Shown here piece after piece: positions 44,697 through 54,829 of a stretch of 64,000 bases of DNA. Source of the stretch: Acidimicrobiia bacterium (GTDB lineage Bacteria; Actinomycetota; Acidimicrobiia; IMCC26256; JAOSJL01); assembly GCA_027494115.1 (NCBI GenBank), contig JAOSJL010000003.1, positions 43,016-107,015 on the forward strand. The letters are read 5' to 3'. Below the pieces are notes generated by a model. The model saw only the letters and a list, made by a program, of their open reading frames with translations, made no database searches and had not been told where the DNA came from. How positions within the stretch are numbered: position 1 is the stretch's first letter; the number at the start of each line of letters is the position of its first letter. Made by a program: the position numbers and the translations under genes.

Positions 44697-45769
44697 CCGG
44701 CCGGCCGGCGGCGCTGCATCGACCTGATGGCACGCGCCACCCGGAGGGCGGCGCGCTCTACGCGCCCGACTCCGGCACCGCCGAGGTCATCGCTCACCCC
44801 CGCCATCCTCGCCCTGAGGGCGACGGCCTCCGCGTCGCGCTCGGCGAGCGCACGTTCGGCCGACCCCAGCTCGCGCTCCAGGCGATCGACCGTGGCGGCC
44901 ACGGAGGGAACCGGACCCTCGGGTCCGGCCTGCGGCAGTGTTCGCACCTCCGCCCGTGCCGACAGGAGCTCAGCTACCAATGGCGTCTCGGGGGGGAGCG
45001 GAGGCGGCGCGAACGAGTCGTGCTCGCCCGCCATCGAGTCGAGGCAGTCGAAGAGTGCCCGCTGGGCAGGTGAGACGCGGCCGTCGGCGTCGAGTTCAGC
45101 GCGAGCTCGATGCGTGTGGCGCAGACCGGGGCGCATGAACTCCCTTGCCGCATCCGGGTCGTACGGCAGTGAGTCGTCGAGCTCACCGCGCGCGACGAGG
45201 AAGCGTCGGATCTCCAGCACGGCCTCGGCAGCATCGTCAAGGACGTCGTCGTAGCGCACCACGAGCGCCGGCATGCCGCGCGCGTCGCGATGCATCGCAC
45301 GCAGGTACCTCTCCCACAGGGCGAGGCCGTACGGGATCGAAATCTGTGCGCGGCGATTGAGTGAGTGCGCGACGTCGAGGGGGTTCCGCAGAACGACCAT
45401 CGCGACGTCGCTGGAGCCCGTGAGCGGGCGCCAGAACGGGAGCAGCAGGCACACGCGCGGGTCCTTCCACACCCAGGTCGTGCCCGGGTGCGCAGCGCGG
45501 AACACCTCGGCGGCCCGGCTCCGGAGATCGTCGAGCGACTGGTCCGACTCCCACCCGTCCGGCAGGTCGGGCGGGGCGTCCCACCAGCCCCCTAGGCGGG
45601 CGAGGAGGTCGTCGTTCACCTCCATCAGCGACGCCACCTCCCAGAACCCCGACGGGTTGTCGGGCTGCGGCGGTAGCTGAGGCTCGCCCACCGGGACGCC
45701 GAGGAGGTCGATCAGCCGCGTGACGGAGGATGTTCCCGATCGGTGCATGCCGAGGACGAAGACCCCCAT
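44693..45769 (-). CDS. Sulfotransferase family protein with C-terminal coiled coil
   Basis: 358 residues. The PAPS-binding loop is visible as VFVLGMHRSGTSSVTRLIDL, and the 3'-phosphate site as DVAMVVLRNPLDVAHSLNRR. WVWKDPRVCLLLPFW lies between them. This is the bacterial family that sulfates glycans or acts on lipid-linked intermediates. The last 100 residues are a heptad-rich helix (VAATVDRLERELGSAERAL). It precedes the membrane protein in a two-gene unit. Confidence 0.82.
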   Translation of the reverse strand: MGVFVLGMHRSGTSSVTRLIDLLGVPVGEPQLPPQPDNPSGFWEVASLMEVNDDLLARLGGWWDAPPDLPDGWESDQSLDDLRSRAAEVFRAAHPGTTWVWKDPRVCLLLPFWRPLTGSSDVAMVVLRNPLDVAHSLNRRAQISIPYGLALWERYLRAMHRDARGMPALVVRYDDVLDDAAEAVLEIRRFLVARGELDDSLPYDPDAAREFMRPGLRHTHRARAELDADGRVSPAQRALFDCLDSMAGEHDSFAPPPLPPETPLVAELLSARAEVRTLPQAGPEGPVPSVAATVDRLERELGSAERALAERDAEAVALRARMAGVSDDLGGAGVGRVERAALRVARAIRSMQRRRPAG

Positions 45770-45859
45770 AGGCCGGTCAGCCTACCGGTGGGTCGCGCGC
45801 GCTCCTCTCGACCCCTGAAGGAACCCCGGGACTGCTGATCAATCACCGACCGCGAGGCT

Positions 45860-46595
45860 CTATCGGCGGATCTCCCCAGCGATGCACCTGAGTTGCGCAC
45901 GCACGGGCCGGTGGTCGCTGAGGCCGGTCGCGGGGAGCACCTCGCCCGAGATCACTTCGACGTGCTCATCCACGAGCACGTGGTCGATCTGGCTGTGCGG
46001 CCGGTGCGCCGGGTACGTGGGCCCCAGCACCGCGCCGCCTTCCCGGGAGAAGGCGGCCGACCACGGGCCCCCACAGGTTGAAGTCGCCTGCGACGATCTC
46101 AGGGCGGCCGTCGCCCTGCAGGCGCCGGCGCAGCGAGCCGAGCTGGATCAACGGGCCCGCGTACCAGAGCTTCGACGAGACGTGGACCGCGATCACGTCG
46201 ACGGCCACCCCCTCGACGTCGAGCGTGACGGCGATCGCAGCCCGCCTTCTCACCGGGTCGTGGAAGACGCGCGCGAGCGGGATGTCGCGCCGCGCCGACA
46301 CCGGGTGCCTCGACAGCACCGCGAGCGACCACCACCCGTCGCCAGGGTCTTCGACCTCGGGCTTCGGGAGGAGCCGGAGCGTCGCGAATCGTCGCTCCTC
46401 GACGTTCCAGCCCTCGCCCGCCAGGACGTCGAGGACACACTCGCCGTCGTGCGGGCGCCACGCCTCGGCAATCACGACGACGTCGGCACCGAACGAGCGC
46501 ACAGCGGCTGCCACGTCGAACGACTCGGAGCGCGACCCACCGAAGCGGCCGACGCCCCAGTGGGCGTTGAACGAGGCGACGACGATCTCAGGCAT
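45860..46595 (-). CDS. Endonuclease/exonuclease/phosphatase (EEP) family protein (frameshifted)
   Basis: About 245 residues. EIVVASFNAHWGVGRFGG, VVVIAEAWRPHDGE (metal-binding Glu), VAVDVIAVHVSS and EIVAGDFNLW (catalytic D-x-N) match the EEP fold. The frame is lost after NLWGPVV at about 46040; one base over it reads SREGGAVLGPTYPAHRPHSQ then IDHVLVDEHVEVISGE and LPATGLSDHRPV. That supplies the conserved SDH motif and a stop at 45860. Members hydrolyse phosphodiesters in nucleic acids, lipids or inositol phosphates; the substrate here is unknown. Confidence 0.8.
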
Positions 46596-46659
46596 GCAAG
46601 AGGGCCGACCGGTTGCACCGGGCGACCCTCTCAGCGTACCCGTGGCGCTCTGCGCGCGG

Positions 46660-47790
46660 TCAGATCCCTATGCGCTGAGCCAGGAGCTCGCGGTGGTACG
46701 TGGCATCACCGAGGAGGATCTCCGACGTCTTCGCCCTCTTGAAGTAGAGGTGCGCGTCGTGCTCCCAGGTGAAGCCGATGCCGCCATGGATCTGGATGTT
46801 CTCCGCTGCGCAGTGGAAGTAAGCGTCGGAGCAGTACGCCTTCGCGAGGCTCGCGACCACGGGGAGCTCGTCGCTCTCCTCCGCCGCGGCCCATGCGGAG
46901 TAGTACGCGGCCGACTTCGACGACTCGACCTCGAGCAGCATGTCGGCGCACTTGTGCTTGATCGCCTGGAAAGAGCCGATCGGCCGGCCGAACTGCACGC
47001 GCACCTTCGCGTACTCCACCGACATGTCGAGCACGAGCTGCGCACCACCGACCATCTCGTTCGCGAGGCCCACCGCGGCCTGGTCAAGCGTCTTGCTCAG
47101 GGCGTTCCAGCCCTTCCCGGGCTCGCCGAGCTGCTCTGCCTTCACGTCGGCGAACTCGAGCTTGGCCTGCTTGCGGGTCATGTCCATCGTCGAGAGCGCC
47201 GTGCGGGTCAGCCCGGCGGCGTCGCCGGCCACGGTGAAGAACGAGATGCCCTCCTCGCCGCTGGTACCGGCGAGGCGGGCGACGACGACGATCTGGTCGG
47301 CGGTGTGCCCGTCGATCACGAACATCTTGGTACCGCTGAGCGTGTAGCCGTCGCCCGAGGCGGTCGCCTCCATCGTGATCCCCGAGGCGTCCCACTTGCC
47401 GTTCGGTTCCGTGAACGCGAGTGCCGCGATGCTCTCACCCGCCGCGATGGCAGGCAGCAGTGCCTGCTTCTGCGCGTCGGTCCCTGCGTTGAGGATGGCG
47501 TTGGCCGCGAGCACGACCGTCGAGTAGTAGGGGGCGCAGAGGAGCACACGGCCCATCTCCTCCAGGACGATGCCCAGCTCCACGAACGAGAAGCCCTGGC
47601 CGCCGTACTCCTCCGGGATGTGGAGGCCCTGCAGACCCAGCTCCTGGCCCATCTGCTTCCAGACGGCCTCGTCATAGCCCTCCGTGGTCTCCATGAGGCG
47701 ACGAACCTCGGGAGAGGGCGACTTGGCCTCGAGGAACTGCCGGACTGTGCGCCGCAGCTCTTCCTGCTCCTCCGAGAAGGCGAAGTTCAC
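46660..47790 (-). CDS. Acyl-CoA dehydrogenase, smaller subunit type
   Basis: 376 residues, intact, FadE family. MNFAFSEEQEELRRTVRQFL opens the N-terminal helical domain; GLQGLHIPEEYGGQGFSFVE and LAFTEPNGKWDASGI form the FAD/acyl-binding middle domain. The C-terminal helices have VQFGRPIGSFQAIKHKCADM and IQIHGGIGFTWEHDAHLYFK. FAD-dependent oxidation of acyl-CoA to enoyl-CoA. It follows the next gene by 12 bases and probably forms a heteromeric enzyme with it, as known for some actinobacterial FadE pairs acting on steroid side chains. Confidence 0.9.
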   Translation of the reverse strand: MNFAFSEEQEELRRTVRQFLEAKSPSPEVRRLMETTEGYDEAVWKQMGQELGLQGLHIPEEYGGQGFSFVELGIVLEEMGRVLLCAPYYSTVVLAANAILNAGTDAQKQALLPAIAAGESIAALAFTEPNGKWDASGITMEATASGDGYTLSGTKMFVIDGHTADQIVVVARLAGTSGEEGISFFTVAGDAAGLTRTALSTMDMTRKQAKLEFADVKAEQLGEPGKGWNALSKTLDQAAVGLANEMVGGAQLVLDMSVEYAKVRVQFGRPIGSFQAIKHKCADMLLEVESSKSAAYYSAWAAAEESDELPVVASLAKAYCSDAYFHCAAENIQIHGGIGFTWEHDAHLYFKRAKTSEILLGDATYHRELLAQRIGI

Positions 47791-47802
47791 GATTCTGCTC
47801 CT

Positions 47803-48992
47803 TTAACGAGGTTCACGCGGGAGACCGAGCACCCGCTCACCGATGATGTTGCGCTGGATCTCGCTCGAACCCGCGTAGATCGTCTCAGCCCTGCTCGCCA
47901 GGAAGTTGAGCCGCACCTCGTCGAGCTCGTACTCGCCGGTACCGGGCTCTCCACCTACGAGCATCGCCTCGGCGCCGAGGACCTCCATGGCCGTCTCGCC
48001 GAGGTCGCGGTGCCAGTTGCTCCAGTAGAGCTTGCCGATGCTCGCCTCGGGCCCCAGGACACCTGTGTGCACGAGGCTCGTGAGCATCCGCAGGCCGTTG
48101 TACTTCATGATCTGCAGGCCCACCCAGTGGCGCGCCAGCGCGTCGCGAAGGACCGGATCCTCGGTAGCGCCGCGCTTGTGAGCGGTCTCGAGGATGCTCG
48201 CGAGCTCGCGCTCGAACATCCGCTGCTGCGACAGGAAGGCGGTGCCGCGCTCGAAGCCGAGCGTGGCCATGGCCACCTTCCATCCTTCGCCCACGGGTCC
48301 CAGCACGTTCGCCTTCGCCGTTCGGGCGTCGTCGAAGAAGACCTCGTTGAACTCGGCGCCACCTGTCATCTGCTTCAGCGGTCGAACTTCGACGCCCGGC
48401 TGGTCCATGGGGACGAGGAGGTACGACAGCCCCTTGTGCGCCCGCGACTCGGGGTCGGTGCGCGTGACGACGAAGCACCAGTCGGAATGGTGGGCGAGGG
48501 TCGTCCACACCTTCTGCCCGTTGACGACCCACTCGTCGCCGTCGAGGACTCCGCGCGTCTGCACGTTCGCGAGGTCGGAGCCGGCGTTCGGCTCCGAGAA
48601 GCCCTGGCACCAGAGCTCCTCGACCGATTGGATCGGGGGAGGAACCGACGCTTCTGCTCGTCGGTTCCGTACTGGATGAGCGTGGGTGCGAAGAGCCCCT
48701 CGCCGAAGAACGAGATCCGAGCGGGCGCGTTGGCCTTCGCGTACTCGTCGTGGAAGACGACCTGCTGGGCGAACGAAGCCCCGCGGCCCCCGTACTCGAC
48801 GGGCCACGAGAGCCCGACCCAGCGATCGGCGCCGAGGATCTTCTCCCACTCGAGACGGATGTCCCACCCGGTCTCGTCGGCGGGACCGCCCTGGCCGCCG
48901 ATCTCCGCGAACTCGCCGACCAGGTGGTCGGCCAGCCAGTCGCGCACCTCCTCGCGGAAGGCCGCCTCTTCGGGGGAGTCGGTGAAGTCCAT
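47803..48992 (-). CDS. Acyl-CoA dehydrogenase, larger subunit type (frameshifted)
   Basis: About 396 residues. The start MDFTDSPEEAAFREEVRDWL at 48992 and SWPVEYGGRGASFAQQVVFH lie in one frame. After about 48640 the protein continues in another (VEELWCQGFSEPNAGSDLAN, GDEWVVNGQKVWTTLAHHSD, GLQIMKYNGLRMLTSL). The ending AETIYAGSSEIQRNIIGERV has Ala where most active acyl-CoA dehydrogenases have the catalytic Glu (YEG). That suggests the catalytic Glu is elsewhere or in the partner subunit, as in heteromeric FadE enzymes. Confidence 0.87.
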
Positions 48993-49154
48993 GACTGGCG
49001 CGACGGTACTGGACCGACCGGTCAAGTTTCCAGGTGGGGCGACCACACCTGACAGCGAGAGCCGCCTACGGTCCTCGGGGGCGCACGACATGCGCGTTGC
49101 TCTCCGCGAGGACCCGTGTGGCACACCCCTGGATCCCGAGTTAGGTTTCGCTCC

Positions 49155-49985
49155 ATGGTCGACGGCGATGCTCTCCTGAGCCCTTCCACCACCGAGGCCG
49201 TGCTGCAGCGCCTCGGCCTCGACGATCGTCCCGAGGTGTCCCTCGACGGGCTGGATCGCGTCTACCTCGCCTGGTGCCGCAACGTCCCCTTCGACAACCT
49301 GCGAAAGCGGATCCACCTGGTGGCGACCGAATCCGGGCCTCTCCCCGGCGGCGAGCCCGAAGACTTCTTCGCGTCGTATCTCGCGCACGGTACCGGCGGC
49401 ACCTGCTGGCCGACGGCCGCGGCCCTGCACGCGCTCCTCGCGTCGCTCGGCTTCGACGCCCGACGTGGATCGGCCGCCATGCACGACGCCGTCGCGGGTC
49501 CCGTCCACACGCACGGGACCACGATCGTGCGGATCGAAGGAGCCGACCACTGGGTGGACGCCTCGATGCTCTCGAACCACCCGCTGCCGCTGCGGCACGG
49601 GGAGCCGACCCACCTCGACGACGCGATTCGCCCGATGAGGGCCGAACCCGTCGCTGACAAGTGGCGCGTGTGGTGGACGAATCCCGCCTTCGACATGGAG
49701 ATGGGCTGCCTGCTCCTCGACGACGACACCTCGCTCGACCACTACCTGACCCGCTACGAGGTCTCGCGCACTGCGAGTCCGTTCAACACCGGCGCGTACG
49801 CAACACGCAACTTCGACGGGCGCACGGTCACCGTTGCGATGGGCAGCCGCTTCGAGCGCACGGCCGAAGGAGCCGCCCAGAGCGACCCGCCCGGCGGGCT
49901 TGCGGCCTGCCTCGTCGAGGAGCTCGGCTACTCGGAGGAGATCGTGGCCTCGCTCCCGCCCGACGACCCGCCCCCCACCGCGTAG
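49155..49985 (+). CDS. Arylamine N-acetyltransferase-like protein
   Basis: About 276 residues. It has the Cys-His-Asp triad pattern of NAT enzymes: Cys in GTGGTCWPTAAALHALL, His in GPVHTHGTTIVRI and Asp in ADHWVDASML. NVPFDNLRKR matches the family's (I)PFENL segment. The reaction would be transfer of an acetyl or other acyl group from CoA to an arylamine or similar acceptor. ATG 49155 is preferred over the upstream 49116. It is divergent from the acyl-CoA dehydrogenases, about 160 bases away. The Gly-Thr-Cys-Trp context differs from the usual RGGRCFE, so substrates may differ. Confidence 0.75.
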   Translation: MVDGDALLSPSTTEAVLQRLGLDDRPEVSLDGLDRVYLAWCRNVPFDNLRKRIHLVATESGPLPGGEPEDFFASYLAHGTGGTCWPTAAALHALLASLGFDARRGSAAMHDAVAGPVHTHGTTIVRIEGADHWVDASMLSNHPLPLRHGEPTHLDDAIRPMRAEPVADKWRVWWTNPAFDMEMGCLLLDDDTSLDHYLTRYEVSRTASPFNTGAYATRNFDGRTVTVAMGSRFERTAEGAAQSDPPGGLAACLVEELGYSEEIVASLPPDDPPPTA

Positions 49986-50044
49986 AGGCCCCTTCGCCGC
50001 ACTGCGCCGGACGCGCCACCCCGGACGCCGGTACGATCGGCGCA

Positions 50045-50655
50045 ATGGCAGCCACCGCGCACTACGAGTCCGAGGGCGTACGGATCGAGAAGGTCGTGGT
50101 CGATCCGCACGACAACAACGTCTACATCATCAAGTGCACGCACACCGGCGAGTGCGTCCTGATCGACGCTGCGAACGAGCCCGACCGCCTCGTGGGCCTG
50201 CGCGCGAGGCCGGGGTGGGCCGGGTGCTGACCACACACGGTCACTACGACCACGTGCAGGCCGTCGAGGCGTTTCGGGCCGCGGGGATCCCCGTGGGCGT
50301 CGGTGCCGGCGACGTCGCGATGATGCCCGCCCACGACTTCATCATCGAAGACGGCGAGATCATCTCGGTCGGCGACCTCCGACTGCGCGCGGTTCACACA
50401 CCCGGGCACACTCCGGGCGGGATGTCATTCATGCTCGAGGGCCACCCCGTTCTCTTCTCGGGCGACACCCTCTTCCCCGGCGGACCCGGCGCCACCGCCC
50501 TCCCCGGCGGCGACTTCGACACCGTCATCGCCTCGATCCGCGACCGGCTCTTCGCACTCCCCGACGAGACGCACGTCTTCCCGGGGCACGGCCTCGACAC
50601 GACGATCGGCGCCGAGCGCCCTCACCTACAGGAGTGGATCGACCGCGGTTGGTGA
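50045..50655 (+). CDS. Metallo-beta-lactamase fold hydrolase (glyoxalase II-like; frameshifted)
   Basis: About 203 residues. The metal-binding motif THGHYDHVQAVEAF, HTPGHTPGGMSF and FSGDTLFPGGPG are all present, and FPGHGLDTTIGAERPH ends it. The first 60 residues (HYESEGVRIEKVVVDPHDNN) are in another frame, joined at about 50200 (AGVGRVLTT). It probably hydrolyses thioesters or acts on persulfides, given the gene for ergothioneine synthesis that follows; both are inference. Confidence 0.82.
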
Positions 50656-50810
50656 GGCGCTCGCGGACATGACTCTGCGCTCGACGCGCCGGCTGTCGCC
50701 CCCGTAGCTCCCGCCGGCGTGGAGGACGACGAAATATCCGGAGCCCCGGACGGGTTCCGACCGACTGCGCGGCCCGACGGTCGCCGAGGTCAGCACCGGG
50801 GGGTGTGGAG

Positions 50811-52131
50811 ATGATGGTTGCCGCGGCGACACTCGTGGACCTGGCCGACCGCGAGTCGGTGGTCGACCGATACCGCCGCGTGCGTGCGCTCACGGAGGCG
50901 CTGGCCGAGCCACTGCACGCCGAGGACCAGGTCGTGCAGTCGATGCCCGACGTCAGCCCCACGAAGTGGCACCGGGCACACACGAGCTGGTTCTTCGAGA
51001 CTTTCGTGCTCTCCCGGGCGCTGCCGGAGTACCGGTCTTTCCACCCCCGGCTTCGCCTACCTCTTCAACTCCTACTACGAGGGCGCCGGCCCGCGACATG
51101 CGAGATCCCAGCGAGGCCTCATCTCCAGACCCACCGTCGCCGAGGTGACCGAGTACAGGGCCCACGTCGACGCCGCGATGTCATCGTTGATCACCGGCGT
51201 CCGCGACGACGTGTGGCGGGACCTCTCGCCCCTGGTCGACCTGGGGCTGCACCACGAGCAGCAGCACCAGGAGCTTCTCCTGATGGACATCAAGCACGTC
51301 CTCGCCTCCAATCCTCTCGAGCCCGCCTACCGCGACGTCTCGTCTTCGCCGGGTGAGCCGTCTCCCTCGGCATGGATCGAGCAGACCGGTGGCCTCGTCG
51401 AGGTGGGGCACGACACGTCGGACCTGGCCGCGGGCTTCGCCTTCGACAACGAGGGGCCGCGCCACAGCGTGTACCTGGAGCCCTACCGCATCGCCGACCG
51501 GCTGGTAACCGCCGGCGAGTGGTGCGCGTTCATGGACGACGGCGGCTACGAGAGGCCGGAGCTCTGGCTCTCCGACGGGTGGTTCGCGGCACAGCAGAAC
51601 GGCTGGCGGGCGCCGCTGTACTGGCGGCAGGACGACGGCGACTGGACCGCCTTCACGCTCTCCGGCCGGCGCCGCGTAGAGCACTCGGCACCGGTGGTGC
51701 ACGTGAGCCACTACGAGGCCGACGCCTACGCGCGGTGGGCGGGCGCACGTCTCCCGACCGAGCACGAGTGGGAGCACGCCGTCGAGACCCTCCCCGCAGA
51801 AGGGCGCTTCCTTCCGGACTCCCCCGCAGGGATCCCCGATGCGCGCCTGCATCCGTCGGCCGCCCCTGTCCTTGCGGGTGGGGTCACGCTCCGCCAGGCC
51901 TTCGGTGACGCCTGGGAGTGGTCGTCGAGCGCCTACCTGCCGTATCCGCGCTTCCGGCCGGCACCGGGGACGGTAGGCGAGTACAACGGCAAGTTCATGA
52001 GCGGCCAGATGGTCCTGCGCGGCGGAGCGTGCGTCACGCCGGCGCGTCACGTCCGCTCGACCTACAGGAACTTCTTCCCGCCGGCGTCGCGCTGGCTCTT
52101 CGGCGGCGTGCGCCTCGCCGAGTCGGAGTAG
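50811..52131 (+). CDS. egtB: Ergothioneine biosynthesis sulfoxide synthase EgtB (frameshifted)
   Basis: About 440 residues. The N-terminal DinB-like domain has [20 protein letters not shown] and the iron-binding [18 protein letters not shown] (H-x3-H-x-E). The C-terminal formylglycine-generating-enzyme-like domain has [55 protein letters not shown] and [14 protein letters not shown] shift at about 51045 in a CCCC run joins RSFHP to [12 protein letters not shown]. EgtB couples the trimethylated histidine (hercynine) to a thiol with oxygen. EgtD follows at 9 bases. No EgtA, EgtC or EgtE is present nearby. Confidence 0.9.
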
Positions 52132-52140
52132 GTTCCGCCT

Positions 52141-53123
52141 GTGGGAACCGGGTCTGCTTCGCTGACGATCGACGTCCATCTACAGCAGTCGGACCTCACC
52201 GACGGCCTGCGCGCGGACGCTCGCAGGGGCCTCACCGCGACTCCGAAAGATCTCCCCCGAAGTGGTTCTACGACGATCGCGGCTGCGAGCTCTTCGACGC
52301 CATCACCCGGCTCCCCGAGTACTACCCCACGCGCCGTGAACGCTCCATCCTCGCCGCGGCCTCGCCGGAGATCGCTGCGCTGACCGGGGCCGACACGCTC
52401 GTCGAGCTGGGGGCGGGTACGTCGGAGAAGACCCGCGTCCTGCTCGACTCCCTCGCCGGTGCAGGCACGCTCCACCGCTTCATTCCGTTCGACGTGAGCG
52501 ACTCGACGCTCAGACGAACCGCTCGCGCCGTGCAGGACGAGTACCCGGGCACCGATGTTCACGCGGTCGTCGGCGACTTCGAGCGGCATCTCGCCTTCAT
52601 CCCTCGGGGAGGAACCCGCCTCGTCGCCTTCCTGGGCGGCACGATCGGGAATCTCACGCCCGAGCCCCGCGCGCGCTTCCTCTCGGAGGTCGCGGCCGGC
52701 CTCGCGGACGGTGACGCCTTCCTGCTCGGGACCGACCTCGTGAAGGACGTGGCGCGCCTCGAGGCGGCATACGACGACTCGCTCGGCGTCACCCGCGACT
52801 TCAATCGCAACGTGCTGCATGTGCTCAACCGGGAGCTCGGGGCCGACTTCGCACCCGAGCGCTTCGCGCACGTCGCGCTCTTCGACCCGCGCAACGAGTG
52901 GATCGAGATGCGGCTCCGCTCAGCGGGCCATCAGTGCGTGACTCTCCCGGAGCTCGACCTACGCGTCGATTTCGCCGACGGCGAGGAGATGCGCACCGAG
53001 ATCAGCGCCAAGTTCCGCCGCGAGGGCGTGGAAGACGAGCTGGCCGCCGCCGGCCTCCGCCTCTCCCACTGGTGGACCGACCCCGACGGCGACTTCGCCC
53101 TCTCCCTCTCCGCCCCCGCCTGA
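52141..53123 (+). CDS. egtD: L-histidine N-alpha-methyltransferase EgtD (frameshifted)
   Basis: About 327 residues. It has [60 protein letters not shown] (SAM motif), [19 protein letters not shown] and [20 protein letters not shown], all typical of EgtD. The N-terminus (GTG 52141, [20 protein letters not shown]) lies in another frame, joined at about 52255 in a CCCCC run. It trimethylates histidine to hercynine, the substrate of EgtB. Its 3' end is followed by the palindromic repeat that may serve as terminator. Confidence 0.92.
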
Positions 53124-53155
53124 GCTCGGGTCGCCACCCGGCCGCGCTGCGGTCC

Positions 53156-53224
53156 GCACCTCGACCATGTCGCGTCTACCCACCGAATCGGTGGCCAGAC
53201 GCGACATGAACGGGATTCCGCGGG
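53156..53224. repeat. 69-bp palindromic repeat, copy 1
   Basis: The core 53167-53207 is a hairpin-forming inverted repeat: outer arms ATGTCGCGTCT and AGACGCGACAT, inner arms CCACCGA and TCGGTGG. A second copy at 54830-54898 matches it over about 69 bases with only a few changes, in the same orientation. It lies between the convergent egtD and dprA genes, so it could terminate both transcripts. Confidence 0.88.
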
Positions 53225-53273
53225 CAGGTCGGGTACATCACCGCGGCCGCTCCAGGACCCTCTGAGTGCCTAC

Positions 53274-54206
53274 TCAACCGAGGAGGGTCATCTGCTCCGT
53301 TGGGCCGAGAGCGGATTCGGGCGCGTCGCGGAACGCTCGGAGGTGCCGCAGCGGCGCCTCCGGGTCGTCCGGCTCGAACGCGACCGCAATGCGGTCCTTC
53401 GCCTTGCCGGCCCGTTCGTTCAGGAGTGCGAGATTCCCAGGCGCCATGTCGACGGGCAGACCCGGTACGAGCAGGGGAACCCCCTTCTTCAGACAGAGCC
53501 GGCCCTGGGCCCACGAGCCACCCGTCACGTCACAGGCCACGACCACGACCGCGTCCGAGAGCGCCGCGATGGTCTCGTTCCTCTGCATGGCCTGCCGCGG
53601 CATCCACGGAGTACCGGGCGGGAACTCGCTTATCACCGTCACCGAATCATCCGGGTCGAACCACGAGCTCCCCAGCCCCTCGGCGAGGACGACAACAGCA
53701 GTGCCACCCGCGTCGATCGCCGCGCGATGAGCCGCCGAATCGACCCCGGCCGCGCCTCCGGTGACAACCGTGACGCCTTCTCTCGCCGCCGCCATCGCGA
53801 TCTCCGCAGCGAGTTCGATCGCCGCCGCGGAGGATGCCCGAGAGCCCGAGATCCCGAGCGAGGGGCTCGACATCAGCGACGGATCTCCCCGCACCCACAG
53901 GATCACAGGGAGCGCAGCACCCGATCGCAGACGCTCGTGGGGGTAGCCCTCGTCATCGGGGGTGATGATGGCTACTCCGTCAAGGTGCGTCGCCATCTCC
54001 GGGGGCGCGGCCAGAGAGCCGGATGCGGCCGCGGCGACGTCCGGCTTCAGATCGAGCCCAATCAGGCTCTCGGACGGAGCTCCGAGCAGATCGGCTGCGC
54101 CGCGTCTCTGTTCGTCCAACTTGACGGCAACCGCCCGAAGGCCCGCGCGTCCCAGCCCAGTAGTGGCTACAAGAGCTGCCCATGCCCGCCAACCATCGTC
54201 GCTCAC
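53274..54206 (-). CDS. dprA: DprA/Smf-like protein (SLOG fold)
   Basis: 310 residues. The DprA Rossmann-like core is visible: LGISGSRASSAAAIELAAEI (nucleotide-binding GSR), TVVTGGAAGVDSAAHRAAID, GGTAVVVLAEGL and MQRNETIAALSDAVVVVACD. DprA proteins load RecA on incoming single-stranded DNA during transformation, but the wider SLOG group binds nucleotides and also appears in conflict systems. There is an N-terminal helical region of about 90 residues. It overlaps the phosphoribosyltransferase gene upstream by four bases, so the two are one unit. The usual topA/rnhB neighbours of housekeeping dprA are absent, which favours a specialised copy. Confidence 0.82.
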   Translation of the reverse strand: MSDDGWRAWAALVATTGLGRAGLRAVAVKLDEQRRGAADLLGAPSESLIGLDLKPDVAAAASGSLAAPPEMATHLDGVAIITPDDEGYPHERLRSGAALPVILWVRGDPSLMSSPSLGISGSRASSAAAIELAAEIAMAAAREGVTVVTGGAAGVDSAAHRAAIDAGGTAVVVLAEGLGSSWFDPDDSVTVISEFPPGTPWMPRQAMQRNETIAALSDAVVVVACDVTGGSWAQGRLCLKKGVPLLVPGLPVDMAPGNLALLNERAGKAKDRIAVAFEPDDPEAPLRHLRAFRDAPESALGPTEQMTLLG

Positions 54207-54775
54207 ATCACCATCCCCTTTGCGACCCTGGTAGCAGCGAAACCGATCACCCGTGATGCTCCGGCCGCCCTGAGCACACGAGCCGCCTCTCCGAGCGTCG
54301 CACCCGACTGGACCAGGTCATCGATCACGACAACGACCGTACCGGGAACCGCCCGGCTGCACACGAAGGCCCCGGTGACCACCGCGTTCCTGTCCTGATG
54401 CGCCGCGAACTTCACCTTCTGCCTCTGAGCGACTCGGACCAAGAGCCCCGGCTCGCGTCTCATCTCCGTCGCGTCGGCGACACGAGCCGCCAGGTAGGTG
54501 GGCAGCGCGGAATCGCCGCCGTCTACTGCGGGGACGCCGATCACAACCTGGCCCCTGCGGACGGCTGAGCGCGTCAAGTCGACGAGCGACTGCACTCCCG
54601 AGATCATCTCGTCTGCGAGGCGATCTCTCGCCTCGGGTTCGCGGTGGTACTTCGCCCGGTAGACGAGATCGCCGATCCGCGACCGCGCCCCGAGCGCAGG
54701 ATCCCAGTGCAGGTCGAGCGCCCAGCACTCGTCGAGACCCGGCACCAGGACCTTCAGGACTCCGTCCATCCCCAC
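54203..54775 (-). CDS. ComF-like phosphoribosyltransferase-fold protein
   Basis: 190 residues. The PRPP-binding loop is VVVVIDDLVQSGATLGE (two acidic residues and SGAT). The upstream RIGDLVYRAKYHREPEARDR matches the (L)KY(K/H)..R segment of ComF proteins. The N-terminal zinc-finger cysteines of full ComF are missing (only one Cys in LDECW), so it is a shortened type. Real ComF helps DNA uptake or transformation; paired with a DprA-like protein it may instead be a nucleotide-modifying partner. It lies between the two copies of the palindromic repeat. Confidence 0.75.
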   Translation of the reverse strand: MGMDGVLKVLVPGLDECWALDLHWDPALGARSRIGDLVYRAKYHREPEARDRLADEMISGVQSLVDLTRSAVRRGQVVIGVPAVDGGDSALPTYLAARVADATEMRREPGLLVRVAQRQKVKFAAHQDRNAVVTGAFVCSRAVPGTVVVVIDDLVQSGATLGEAARVLRAAGASRVIGFAATRVAKGMVM

Positions 54776-54829
54776 CTCCGTACAGATCGGAGGTTACGCC
54801 GAGAAGCGGTCGACGCGGCACCTCGATCG

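Noticed and set aside
46078..49179. A 1033-codon plus-strand open frame
   Set aside because: It runs antisense to the EEP gene and both acyl-CoA dehydrogenase genes, which have clear motifs. Long antisense frames are expected at this GC content.
53274..54775. A standard competence (dprA/comF) locus
   Set aside because: The ComF-like protein lacks the zinc-finger cysteines, and no comE or topA neighbours are seen, so I do not claim natural transformation.
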